7,710 nucleotides of DNA. Source: Desulfovibrio sp. GTDB taxonomy: Bacteria; Desulfobacterota; Desulfovibrionia; Desulfovibrionales; Desulfovibrionaceae. The stretch covers positions 1 through 7,710 of the forward strand of contig DONZ01000222.1 of NCBI GenBank assembly GCA_003512875.1, in the 5' to 3' direction. Of the stretch, positions 1 to 5,851 are shown one piece after another; position 1 is the first letter of the stretch, and every line of letters starts with the position of its first letter. Made by a program: the position numbers and the translations under genes. The notes under the pieces are model-generated. The model was not told the origin of the DNA, searched no databases, and saw nothing but the letters and a program-made list of their open reading frames with translations.

Positions 1-10
1 GGAGAATAAA

Positions 11-1186
11 ATGAAAGCATTAAGTATGGACGATGTGGATTTGCAAAATAAACGCGTTGTCATCCGCTGCGATTTAAACGTACCTCTTAAAAACGGCGTT
101 ATCAAAGGCGATAAAAGGATACGTGCCGTTATTCCGACCATTCGGAAAGCGCTGGATAAAAATTGCGCCGTTATTGTCTTATCCCACCTGGGACGCCCGA
201 CCGAAGGCGTTTTTGAAGAAGAATTCAGCCTCGCGCCTGTTGCCAAGCGCCTTGGCGAACTTCTCGGAAAAGAAGTCCGCTTCCATGCCTATGATCCTGA
301 GTTAAAGGTTGAAGCTAAAAACGGCGAAGTCGTATTGCTTGAAAACGTCCGCTTCTTAACGGGTGAAAAGAAAAACAATCCGGAACTCGGAGCAAAATTT
401 GCGTCTTTAGGCGACATTTATGTCATGGACGCTTTCGGTGCCGCCCACAGAGCGCACGCTTCGACAGAATCCGCTGTCCGCCAAGCAAAAATCGCTGTCG
501 CCGGACCGCTTATGCTGGCTGAAATGGAAGCTGCGAATAAAATTTTACAGGAACCGAAACGCCCTCTTTACGCCATTGTCGGCGGATCAAAAGTTTCCAC
601 GAAAGTCACGGTGCTTGAAAATCTGCTCGGCTTTGTGGACGGGCTCATCGTCGCAGGCGGCATTGCCAACACATTTCTTTTGGCGGAAGGCTACGCCGTC
701 GGAAAATCCCTTGTGGAAGAAGATTTCGTGGAAGAAGCAAAACGCCTTATCAAACTTGCGAAAGACAAGAATGTGGATTTGCCGCTTGCAAAAGATGTTG
801 TCGTGGCAAAAGATTTAAGCACGGCGCAAGATTTGAGAACGTGCCCGATCAAGGATATCAAAGCCGACGAAGCGATTTTCGATATGGGCGAAGAAACCTG
901 CAAGGAATTTGCCAAAGCTCTTGAAAAAGCCAATACCGTTGTTTGGAACGGACCTCTCGGCGTTTTTGAGCAAAGTCCTTTTGACAAGGGAACACGCCTG
1001 ATTGGCGATATTTTGGCAAAAAGCAAGGCATACACCCTTGTTTGCGGCGGGGACAGCGTTACCGCCGTTGAACAATTCGGCATTCAGGACAAAATGGGGT
1101 ATTTGTCCACCGGCGGCGGTGCGTTTTTGGAAGTGCTGGAAGGAAAAATCCTTCCCTCCGTTGCCGCCCTTGCTGACCGCGCATAA
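11..1186 (+). CDS. pgk: Phosphoglycerate kinase
   Basis: Cytoplasmic glycolytic/gluconeogenic enzyme that transfers the acyl phosphate of 1,3-bisphosphoglycerate to ADP, giving 3-phosphoglycerate and ATP. The 391-residue product is full length for the short bacterial class (E. coli 387) and is colinear with it. Visible family motifs are RCDLNVP (19-25) and SHLGRP (58-63) of the N-terminal substrate-binding domain, AFGAAHRAHAST (141-152), GGSKVSTK (191-198), GGIANTF (216-222), WNGPLGVFE (312-320), GGDSVTA (346-352) and the nucleotide-domain STGGGAFLE (366-374). The start is the ATG preceded by GGAG at positions 1-4. The window begins there, so the promoter and any upstream partner (often gap) are not visible. 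An intrinsic terminator follows 28 nt after the TAA stop, so this is the last gene of its unit. No odd features; identification is secure. Confidence 0.98.
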   Translation: MKALSMDDVDLQNKRVVIRCDLNVPLKNGVIKGDKRIRAVIPTIRKALDKNCAVIVLSHLGRPTEGVFEEEFSLAPVAKRLGELLGKEVRFHAYDPELKVEAKNGEVVLLENVRFLTGEKKNNPELGAKFASLGDIYVMDAFGAAHRAHASTESAVRQAKIAVAGPLMLAEMEAANKILQEPKRPLYAIVGGSKVSTKVTVLENLLGFVDGLIVAGGIANTFLLAEGYAVGKSLVEEDFVEEAKRLIKLAKDKNVDLPLAKDVVVAKDLSTAQDLRTCPIKDIKADEAIFDMGEETCKEFAKALEKANTVVWNGPLGVFEQSPFDKGTRLIGDILAKSKAYTLVCGGDSVTAVEQFGIQDKMGYLSTGGGAFLEVLEGKILPSVAALADRA

Positions 1187-1214
1187 TTAATATTTCTTGC
1201 ATTTTAAATGATAG

Positions 1215-1252
1215 AGCCCCTCTCCATTTTTTATGAAAAGGGGCTTTTTTTT
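1215..1252 (+). terminator. Rho-independent terminator after pgk
   Basis: A 7-bp perfect stem, AGCCCCT (1215-1221) with AGGGGCT (1239-1245), encloses a 17-nt loop and is followed directly by eight T residues (1245-1252). It lies between pgk and the convergent glycosyltransferase gene, whose stop codon is at 1261-1263. Read on the minus strand there is no good T run after the stem, so it should act mainly on pgk transcripts. Confidence 0.85.
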
Positions 1253-1260
1253 ACGATATA

Positions 1261-2487
1261 TCAATATATCCCGAACTCTTCCGTATCAAGTTCCTGGGTT
1301 GCAAGCAATTTATCATACCACGCATCCCTTTGCATTACCGATTTCAATTTCTGTGCGTATCCTTTGACAACTTCGGTATTCAGCTGCCGAACCGCCGATT
1401 GCTTAACCTCTTCACAGAAGACTTTATCTTCAAACTTACTCGCAAGTTCCGCAAGCAGCAATAAATTATGCTTGGAAAAACAAAGGGAAACCGCGCGCTG
1501 GCAATAAGCAAGCGCTTCTTCTGTTTTTCCCTGCTTGGTCAAACTTCGGATAAGAATTTGATAGCCGTCATGCCAAAAAGGTTCTTTTAAAAGATATTCC
1601 CTGCAAAGCCCGTCAGAATACGAAGATAAGACCGTTTTATTGAATTGCTTTCTTTTTTCTTCAGCCAAACGCGGATAAAATACAAAATCCTTTGTCAGTG
1701 CCGGAACATAGCCGTCTTGGGCGTAATATAAATGAGCGTCAGGAATGATATGGGGCTTTCTGGCAAATAGGAGTTTGCTGTTATGCATATCGGCATTCAA
1801 TCGTCCGGGAGTCTGGCTGGTATGATGATAGACTATGCTTTCAGGCACAACCTGCTGCATGCACTCATGCTCAACATACGTATAACAAAGGTCAATATCT
1901 TCCATGCCGTTTTTATAGCCTTCAAAAAATTTTCCGACCGCAAAAAACTGTTCCGTACGGCATAAAAGCACCGCCCCGGTGATGATACGGAACTTCCTCT
2001 TCCGCAATACCGCCGGATGTGTCGGCTGAAAATCGGAATAGATATGCCCGACTTGTTGGATAGGCGTTACCGTCACCCCGCAATGCTGCACTGTTCCGTT
2101 AGGAAAAAGAAGCAATGGCCCGACCATGCCCACACGCGGATTATCAAGGGCTTTTACCAAAGGCGGCAGCCAGTTTCGCGTCACGACGGTATCATTATTT
2201 AAAAATAAGATATATTCATGCCCGTCTTTTCTTGCTTCTTCCGCTCCTTGATTGCAGGCGACGGCGAAACCTAAATTCTCCTGGTTGCGGATATAGGTGA
2301 AATGCCCTTCCCCGAATAAGGACCGCCCCATTTTTTCGGCATGAGTGGCGGTTTTATCCGTGGAAGCGTTATCAACCAAATAAACATGAATATCGGCAAG
2401 CTGCGTATGTTTCACAAGGGACTGCAAACAAGGAAAGGTCATTTTCTCCCATAAGTTCCAAACAGGTATCACGATACCGATTCCCAT
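1261..2487 (-). CDS. Family 2 (GT-A fold) glycosyltransferase with C-terminal helical extension
   Basis: Predicted cytoplasmic or membrane-peripheral sugar transferase, 408 residues, with no signal peptide or membrane segment. The N-terminal ~225 residues show the GT2 pattern: IGIVIPVWN (3-11), LVDNASTD (37-44), IRNQENLGFAVACNQG (66-81), which resembles rhamnosyltransferase-like members, the metal/nucleotide-sugar motif LNNDT (96-100, a DXD variant), TGAVLLCR (170-177) and the acceptor-side motif GMEDIDLC (194-201), then YHH (220-222). Residues ~300-350 look like a TPR-type helical hairpin, including a KTEEALAYCQRAVSL segment, and the rest of the C-terminus is helical with no family I recognise. 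The ATG is preceded by GGAGGG at minus-strand 2496-2491, only 3 nt before the start and directly after the stop of the upstream HD gene, which suggests translational coupling. Donor and acceptor cannot be read from sequence; surface polysaccharide or protein glycosylation is possible. Confidence 0.88.
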   Translation of the reverse strand: MGIGIVIPVWNLWEKMTFPCLQSLVKHTQLADIHVYLVDNASTDKTATHAEKMGRSLFGEGHFTYIRNQENLGFAVACNQGAEEARKDGHEYILFLNNDTVVTRNWLPPLVKALDNPRVGMVGPLLLFPNGTVQHCGVTVTPIQQVGHIYSDFQPTHPAVLRKRKFRIITGAVLLCRTEQFFAVGKFFEGYKNGMEDIDLCYTYVEHECMQQVVPESIVYHHTSQTPGRLNADMHNSKLLFARKPHIIPDAHLYYAQDGYVPALTKDFVFYPRLAEEKRKQFNKTVLSSYSDGLCREYLLKEPFWHDGYQILIRSLTKQGKTEEALAYCQRAVSLCFSKHNLLLLAELASKFEDKVFCEEVKQSAVRQLNTEVVKGYAQKLKSVMQRDAWYDKLLATQELDTEEFGIY

Positions 2488-2496
2488 AATCCCTCC

Positions 2497-3750
2497 CTAA
2501 TTGAAATCAGCAAGCAGAGCTCTCAAATCAAATTCACCGAATTGATATTGTTTGCATTCGGTTCGAAGCCTTGCCATCGCGTCATGAAGATGCGGAGAAG
2601 CAACCCCATGATAAATGGAAGTGTACACCTCCAAAAGAGCCGCCAAAGAATCACAGGCTTTAATCAGCTTTCCGTCTTTGCCGTTATACCTGTCTTCATT
2701 GAATTCCTGCATTTGACCGTATTCGTCCAATGTATGCACAATGCCGAGCTCGTCTTGATATTGCTCTAAAAATTCCGAACTGTACCCCACCCCCAAATAA
2801 TAAGACAGACAGTTGACAATATCCTCGTAACCGGCGCTGCGAAGCGGGTCCAAAATACGCCTTTCCAATTCGTCCTTTTCATATTGGTGAATGATTTCAG
2901 GCAGTTCTTTAACAGATTTTTTAACCGGATTGATGATGTCACGCGTCAAAAGTTCCGGCAAATCATGGAAAAGCCCGCAAAAAAAGTTGTTGACAGCCCT
3001 AGCCTTTGAAAGACCCTGTTCAATGGACATCATATAAGCGATAAGCCCCACAATGAACATATGTCCGAGCACGGAAGTTTCAGGAACACGCGCAGTCTGC
3101 GACCAACGGATCTGAAACCTGAGCTGCCCGCACAAATTGGCGACACGGGCAAAAGGATTGCCTGCATTGTTCAATAAGTCGGAAACGCCCTGCACATCTT
3201 TCATGGATTGAAGCTGTTCCGTAAAAGACAAATCAATATCCCGAAGTTCCTCGTCAAAAAAATTCAAAGAACGGATCAAATTAAATTCCCATTTCGAAGC
3301 GAACAAATGCGAAGCCGTCAAAATCCTTTTTGCCGGGTTGTTGTCCTGAAAATCCAGCGCGTCCGTGTGATACGCGACAAAACGCTTCCAAAAATCCTCA
3401 TTGATGGGTTTGACAAGCGGTTCAAGTTCCGCAAAAACCCAATTCGTCAGCTGTTCGAAATGTTCCCTGTTTTCCCTGATCTGATAAAAAACAGGCGGTT
3501 TGATATCGGTAATGACAAGGCGGTACATATAATCAAAAATACAGCCTTCGATAATTTCAACTCCGAGTTCCAAAGCGATATCGTCTTCCAAGTCGCGGGA
3601 TTTCAATTTATAGAGCAAAAAAGCCGTTATCATTTTATGGGCTTGCTTATCGACTTCATAAAGCTCCACGGGACGGAGCTTATCATTCCAACGGCGCATG
3701 AGCGAACCGGAAAAAATGAATTGTAAAAAACTTTTGCGTATTTTTGTCAT
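2497..3750 (-). CDS. HD-superfamily phosphohydrolase, YfbR (5'-nucleotidase)-like, apparently tandem
   Basis: Predicted cytoplasmic metal-dependent phosphohydrolase of 417 residues. The C-terminal half carries the full E. coli YfbR deoxynucleotidase signature: R215-W216, H230, then HDLPELLTRD (262-271, giving H262, D263, E266, D271) followed by NPVK, and a late aspartate in ACDSLAALLE (D367). YfbR itself is ~199 residues. The extra N-terminal half resembles a second copy of the fold: RW at 20-21, AHK around H38, and F-D-Y-M-Y-R-L-V-I-T-D (72-82) at the place of F-H-D-L-P-E-L-L-T-R-D. Its HD pair has become D-Y, so this copy is probably non-catalytic. I chose ATG 3750 because GAGG (minus-strand 3759-3756) sits 5 nt upstream. 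An in-frame GTG at 3765 would add five residues but would itself contain that ribosome binding site. First gene of a two-gene unit with the glycosyltransferase. The true substrate is unknown. Confidence 0.85.
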   Translation of the reverse strand: MTKIRKSFLQFIFSGSLMRRWNDKLRPVELYEVDKQAHKMITAFLLYKLKSRDLEDDIALELGVEIIEGCIFDYMYRLVITDIKPPVFYQIRENREHFEQLTNWVFAELEPLVKPINEDFWKRFVAYHTDALDFQDNNPAKRILTASHLFASKWEFNLIRSLNFFDEELRDIDLSFTEQLQSMKDVQGVSDLLNNAGNPFARVANLCGQLRFQIRWSQTARVPETSVLGHMFIVGLIAYMMSIEQGLSKARAVNNFFCGLFHDLPELLTRDIINPVKKSVKELPEIIHQYEKDELERRILDPLRSAGYEDIVNCLSYYLGVGYSSEFLEQYQDELGIVHTLDEYGQMQEFNEDRYNGKDGKLIKACDSLAALLEVYTSIYHGVASPHLHDAMARLRTECKQYQFGEFDLRALLADFN

Positions 3751-3755
3751 GGTTA

Positions 3756-3759
3756 CCTC
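3756..3759 (-). promoter_or_regulatory. Ribosome binding site deciding the HD gene start
   Basis: GAGG on the minus strand, 5 nt before the ATG at 3750. It lies inside the reading frame that opens at the alternative GTG (3765), so it supports the shorter protein. Confidence 0.7.
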
Positions 3760-3767
3760 ACGCACAA

Positions 3768-3796
3768 ATATTAAAATAAGCCTGAAAAATAAGCAA
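3768..3796 (-). promoter_or_regulatory. Probable sigma70-type promoter for the HD hydrolase/glycosyltransferase unit
   Basis: On the minus strand TTGCTT (3796-3791) is separated by 17 nt from TAATAT (3773-3768), a good -35/-10 pair. Transcription would start near 3761 and leave a leader of only about 11 nt, just enough to include the GAGG ribosome binding site before ATG 3750. The A/T-rich background makes chance matches likely, so this is moderate evidence. Confidence 0.5.
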
Positions 3797-3818
3797 GAAT
3801 AAAAAAATTTTTTTTATC

Positions 3819-3840
3819 AAAAAAAAGCGTGCTTTTTTTT
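3819..3840. repeat. Perfect A/T-tract inverted repeat
   Basis: Arms of A8GC (3819-3828) and GCT8 (3831-3840) flank a 2-nt centre (GT). It looks like a small bidirectional terminator hairpin with almost no G/C in the stem, or a curved-DNA or protein-binding palindrome. A7T8 lies just upstream (3801-3815), itself a near-perfect palindrome. The function is not known. Confidence 0.6.
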
Positions 3841-3896
3841 AAAAAATAAGGTATAAATATTCTTGTTTTTATTTCTGCCATCCCGTTACTCGCAGA

Positions 3897-3920
3897 TTTA
3901 AAAGACACACTCCTTTTAAA
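3897..3920. repeat. 24-bp dyad, possible operator
   Basis: Perfect 8-bp arms TTTAAAAG (3897-3904) and CTTTTAAA (3913-3920) are separated by an 8-nt spacer rich in C and A. The half-site centres are 16 bp apart, roughly 1.5 helical turns. It sits about 80-105 bp upstream of the predicted rplM start site, and also upstream of the minus-strand promoter. I cannot assign a regulator. Confidence 0.5.
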
Positions 3921-3934
3921 CCATGTGGAATAAG

Positions 3935-3955
3935 CTAAAAAAATTGTTTTTTTAG
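3935..3955. repeat. Perfect A/T-tract inverted repeat upstream of the rplM promoter
   Basis: Arms CTA7 (3935-3943) and T7AG (3947-3955) flank TTG. It ends 11 bp before the -35 hexamer of the rplM promoter. It is more likely an UP-element or curved-DNA feature than a terminator, because the stem has a single G-C pair. Confidence 0.5.
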
Positions 3956-3966
3956 TTTCTTTTTTA

Positions 3967-3995
3967 TTGACATACAGTCAAAAAAAACCTATTAA
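3967..3995 (+). promoter_or_regulatory. Strong sigma70-type promoter for rplM-rpsI
   Basis: A consensus -35 TTGACA (3967-3972), a 17-nt spacer and -10 TATTAA (3990-3995) place the start near 4002, giving a leader of about 30 nt that contains AGGAGAG (4021-4027) before the rplM ATG. Upstream is nearly pure A/T. The -35 lies inside a short dyad, TTGAC-N5-GTCAA (3967-3981). The leader is too short for a folded ribosomal-protein autoregulatory structure. Confidence 0.82.
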
Positions 3996-4033
3996 TCCAT
4001 CTTTGCGATAAAAGCGAGACAGGAGAGATATAC

Positions 4034-4468
4034 ATGAAAACTTATAGCCCAACTCCAGAAAGCATTGATCGTCAATGGTTTTTGGTTGACGCACAAGATC
4101 AAATTCTCGGACGTTTAGCATCTCAAATTGCTCACCGTTTACGCGGCAAACACAAACCGGAATTTGCTCCTCACATGGACAACGGCGATTTTATCGTTGT
4201 TGTGAATTGTGAAAAAATTAAAGTTACAGGTAATAAGCTTCAAAAGAAAAATTACTATCACCATACCGGTTATGTCGGTAATTTAAAATCTATTACCTTA
4301 GAAAAACAATTGCAACAAAAACCGGAAGAAGTGCTCCGTGCCGCTGTTCGTGGTATGCTTCCAAAAAACAGACTCGGCCGTGCGATGCTTAAAAAATTAA
4401 AAATTTATGCCGGTGCTGAGCACCCTCATCAAGCTCAAGAACCTAAGACCTTGACTTTTGAACGCTAG
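4034..4468 (+). CDS. rplM: 50S ribosomal protein L13 (uL13)
   Basis: Early-assembling large-subunit protein that binds 23S rRNA. At 144 residues it is the usual size (E. coli 142). Family blocks visible are the N-terminal [16 protein letters not shown] (15-30), [17 protein letters not shown] (36-52), [18 protein letters not shown] segment around 57-68, [12 protein letters not shown] (74-85), and the C-terminal [13 protein letters not shown] (104-116) with [15 protein letters not shown] (123-137). The start is fixed by AGGAGAG six nt upstream. First gene of the L13-S9 operon, driven by the promoter at 3967-3995. Codons favour those of highly expressed genes (many CGT arginines), unlike the flanking HD and kinase genes. 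Confidence 0.98.
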   Translation: MKTYSPTPESIDRQWFLVDAQDQILGRLASQIAHRLRGKHKPEFAPHMDNGDFIVVVNCEKIKVTGNKLQKKNYYHHTGYVGNLKSITLEKQLQQKPEEVLRAAVRGMLPKNRLGRAMLKKLKIYAGAEHPHQAQEPKTLTFER

Positions 4469-4476
4469 GAGTAAGC

Positions 4477-4869
4477 ATGTCAACTCAATTTGATTACGGT
4501 ACTGGCCGTCGTAAAACCGCTACTGCTCGTACCCGTTTGTATGCAGGAAGCGGCAATATTGAAATCAACGGCCGCCCAATGGAACAATATTTTCCACGCA
4601 AGACTTTGCAAATGATCATCCGTCAACCATTAGTCCTCACTAAAAATACGGAACGTTTTGACATTAAGGTTAACGTTCAAGGCGGCGGACAAGCAGGTCA
4701 GGCAGCTGCGGTGCGTCACGGCATTTCCCGTGCGTTATTGCAGGCAGATGCAGAACTTCGCGGCATTTTGAAACGTGCAGGGTTCCTGACTCGCGACGCA
4801 CGTAAGAAAGAACGTAAAAAATACGGTTTGGCTGCTGCCCGCGCCCGGTACCAATATTCAAAACGTTAA
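4477..4869 (+). CDS. rpsI: 30S ribosomal protein S9 (uS9)
   Basis: Small-subunit head protein whose basic C-terminal tail reaches the P-site tRNA anticodon stem-loop. The 130 residues match the E. coli length. Hallmarks are [15 protein letters not shown] (7-21), the INGRP (34-38) and YFPRKTL (43-49) block, [24 protein letters not shown] (64-87), [14 protein letters not shown] (104-117) and the terminal RYQYSKR with the conserved Ser-Lys-Arg end. The ribosome binding site AGGAG (4467-4471) overlaps the TAG stop of rplM and leaves 8 nt between the genes, consistent with tight coupling and equimolar synthesis. A terminator follows. Confidence 0.98.
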   Translation: MSTQFDYGTGRRKTATARTRLYAGSGNIEINGRPMEQYFPRKTLQMIIRQPLVLTKNTERFDIKVNVQGGGQAGQAAAVRHGISRALLQADAELRGILKRAGFLTRDARKKERKKYGLAAARARYQYSKR

Positions 4870-4895
4870 TACTTTCTTTCTCCGGTCCGCATTTC

Positions 4896-4920
4896 AATGC
4901 CCCTTTTTCAGGGGCATTTT
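4896..4920 (+). terminator. Rho-independent terminator after rpsI
   Basis: A 9-bp perfect stem, AATGCCCCT (4896-4904) with AGGGGCATT (4910-4918), has a 5-nt loop (TTTTC) and a short T run (4917-4920). It closes the rplM-rpsI operon 26 nt past the stop codon. The T run is short, so some read-through into the kinase gene is plausible. I see no convincing promoter in the 28 bp before that gene. Confidence 0.75.
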
Positions 4921-4948
4921 ATGCCATAATTCATAGGTAGCGTTAACA

Positions 4949-5491
4949 ATGTCCGCAAATCAAGTTGTTCAAGCCAAAGACACCCGTCCATGCATAACCG
5001 TTATCGGCATGGCAGGAGCAGGCAAAAGCACGGTGGGCAAAATGTTGGCACTTTCTTTAAATTGGGCATTTGTCGATACTGACCATATCATTGAAGCGAC
5101 CTATGCGACGAGATTGCAGGATGTAGCGGATAAACTCACAAAAGACGAGTTTTTGGATACAGAAGCTTCAATAGTGCAAAGTATTTTTTTCAACAGAACC
5201 GTTATTGCGACGGGAGGCTCCGTGGTTTATCGTGAAAAAACCATGGAACACCTTGCAAAGCTTGGTATCATAGTATACCTGAACGTTGATTTGAATCTTA
5301 TTTTGGAAAGGATAGCGAAAAATCCGGAACGGGGTTTGGCTATCGCCCCCGGGCAAACCATAGAAGATTTATTTCATGAAAGAGAGCTGCTTTATAAGAA
5401 ATACGCGAACATCACTTTAGATGCGAAAACCATGTCGCCTAAGGAATGCGCACAAAAGCTTATGAAAATGCTTCCGGAAAATTTTCTGTAA
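4949..5491 (+). CDS. Shikimate-kinase-family P-loop kinase with altered substrate site
   Basis: Cytoplasmic small-molecule kinase of 180 residues, normal for AroK/AroL. Walker A is GMAGAGKST (20-28). DTD (43-45) matches the DxD that binds Mg and shikimate. GG at 89-90 matches the glycine loop, R128 the LID arginine (RGLA instead of RPLL), and R145 in ERELLY the C-terminal substrate arginine. The conserved FRxxE motif reads FLDTE (68-72), so the shikimate-carboxylate arginine (R58 of the Mycobacterium tuberculosis enzyme) is leucine. The family is clear but the substrate is not. From memory, genetic work in Desulfovibrio linked a shikimate-kinase-like protein to homoserine phosphorylation, so homoserine kinase is an alternative to shikimate kinase. 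The start is ATG 4949 with only a weak AGGT site 10 nt upstream. It probably depends on read-through past the rpsI terminator or on an unseen promoter. Confidence 0.85.
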   Translation: MSANQVVQAKDTRPCITVIGMAGAGKSTVGKMLALSLNWAFVDTDHIIEATYATRLQDVADKLTKDEFLDTEASIVQSIFFNRTVIATGGSVVYREKTMEHLAKLGIIVYLNVDLNLILERIAKNPERGLAIAPGQTIEDLFHERELLYKKYANITLDAKTMSPKECAQKLMKMLPENFL

Positions 5492-5522
5492 TCTTTCAGA
5501 GCGAACGTTGCGAGAATAACGC

Positions 5523-5551
5523 TTGCATAGTATCGGATAACGGTTTATACT
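5523..5551 (+). promoter_or_regulatory. Sigma70-type promoter for rpmE
   Basis: In the 87-bp gap after the kinase gene, TTGCAT (5523-5528) and TATACT (5546-5551) are separated by 17 nt. The predicted start near 5558 gives a leader of about 20 nt holding GAGGAG (5567-5572) before the rpmE ATG. The leader is too short for a folded L31 regulatory element. Confidence 0.7.
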
Positions 5552-5578
5552 TGTCTTATCAATAATGAGGAGAAGAGC

Positions 5579-5791
5579 ATGAAAGACGGCATACATCCAA
5601 AAGTTTATAAAGCAAAAATCCAATGTGCCTGCGGTTTTGAAGTTGAAGCGCTTTCTACCAAAGGTGAAGCAGTTCACACGGAAATTTGCTCCAACTGCCA
5701 CCCATTCTATACCGGTAAGCAACGTTTTGTTGATACCGCCGGCAGAATTGACCGTTTCCGTAAAAAATACGCTAAATTTGAAAATAAATAA
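5579..5791 (+). CDS. rpmE: 50S ribosomal protein L31 (bL31), zinc-binding type
   Basis: Large-subunit protein located at the intersubunit bridge region. The 70-residue product aligns end to end with E. coli RpmE: MKDGIHPK at the start, [16 protein letters not shown] (37-52) and [10 protein letters not shown] (55-64). Four cysteines, C16, C18, C37 and C40, form the zinc site, so this is the C+ form and not the zinc-free paralogue (YkgM/RpmE2 type) made under zinc limitation. A strong GAGGAG site lies 6 nt before the ATG. The gene has its own promoter and is followed by a strong hairpin terminator that separates it, at least partly, from the DUF1385 and prfA genes. Confidence 0.97.
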   Translation: MKDGIHPKVYKAKIQCACGFEVEALSTKGEAVHTEICSNCHPFYTGKQRFVDTAGRIDRFRKKYAKFENK

Positions 5792-5818
5792 TTTCGTTTT
5801 ATACGGATATATGAATTG

Positions 5819-5849
5819 CCTCCTTGGTTTTATCCAAGGAGGTCTTTTT
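5819..5849 (+). terminator. Terminator after rpmE whose 3' arm contains the next gene's Shine-Dalgarno
   Basis: A 9-bp perfect stem, CCTCCTTGG (5819-5827) with CCAAGGAGG (5834-5842), encloses a 6-nt loop (TTTTAT) and is followed by TCTTTTT (5843-5849). It is a textbook intrinsic terminator 27 nt past the rpmE stop. The right arm is also an ideal ribosome binding site, AAGGAGGT (5836-5843), 8 nt before the TTG start of the downstream gene. The left arm has the same CCTCCTT sequence as the anti-Shine-Dalgarno end of 16S rRNA. Confidence 0.88.
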
Positions 5850-5851
5850 AA

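Larger units (their letters stand above)
3751..4033. other. Divergent A/T-rich intergenic control region
   Basis: This 283-bp region separates the minus-strand HD gene from the plus-strand rplM-rpsI operon. I find no coding signal in it. It holds a likely promoter for each direction, long A and T runs (A7T8 at 3801-3815, A8 at 3819-3826, T8A6 at 3833-3846, A7 at 3937-3943, T7 at 3947-3953, T6 at 3960-3965, A8 at 3980-3987) and three perfect inverted repeats listed separately. Such A-tracts usually give intrinsic curvature. Those just upstream of the rplM -35 are placed where an UP element would bind the RNA polymerase alpha subunits. Confidence 0.75.

Noticed and set aside
691..1083. 130-codon minus-strand open frame inside pgk
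   Set aside because: Entirely antisense to a conserved pgk segment; composition is that of a shadow frame.
3208..3726. 172-codon plus-strand open frame
   Set aside because: It is antisense to the well-supported HD gene, has no ribosome binding site and its translation shows no family features; it is a frame shadow.
3763..3765. GTG as start of the HD gene
   Set aside because: It would translate through the GAGG that is ideally placed for ATG 3750, and it has no ribosome binding site of its own.
3819..3840. Treating A8GC-GT-GCT8 as a genuine terminator of a hidden small RNA
   Set aside because: The stem has only two G-C pairs and a 2-nt centre, there is no convincing promoter for a transcript ending there, and the flanking genes diverge.
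4921..4948. Promoter for the kinase gene
   Set aside because: Only 28 bp are available and no -35/-10 pair with acceptable spacing was seen; read-through from rpsI is simpler.
5553..5578. L31 leader-type regulatory RNA upstream of rpmE
   Set aside because: The predicted leader is only about 20 nt and shows no stem, so it cannot form the known L31 leader structures.
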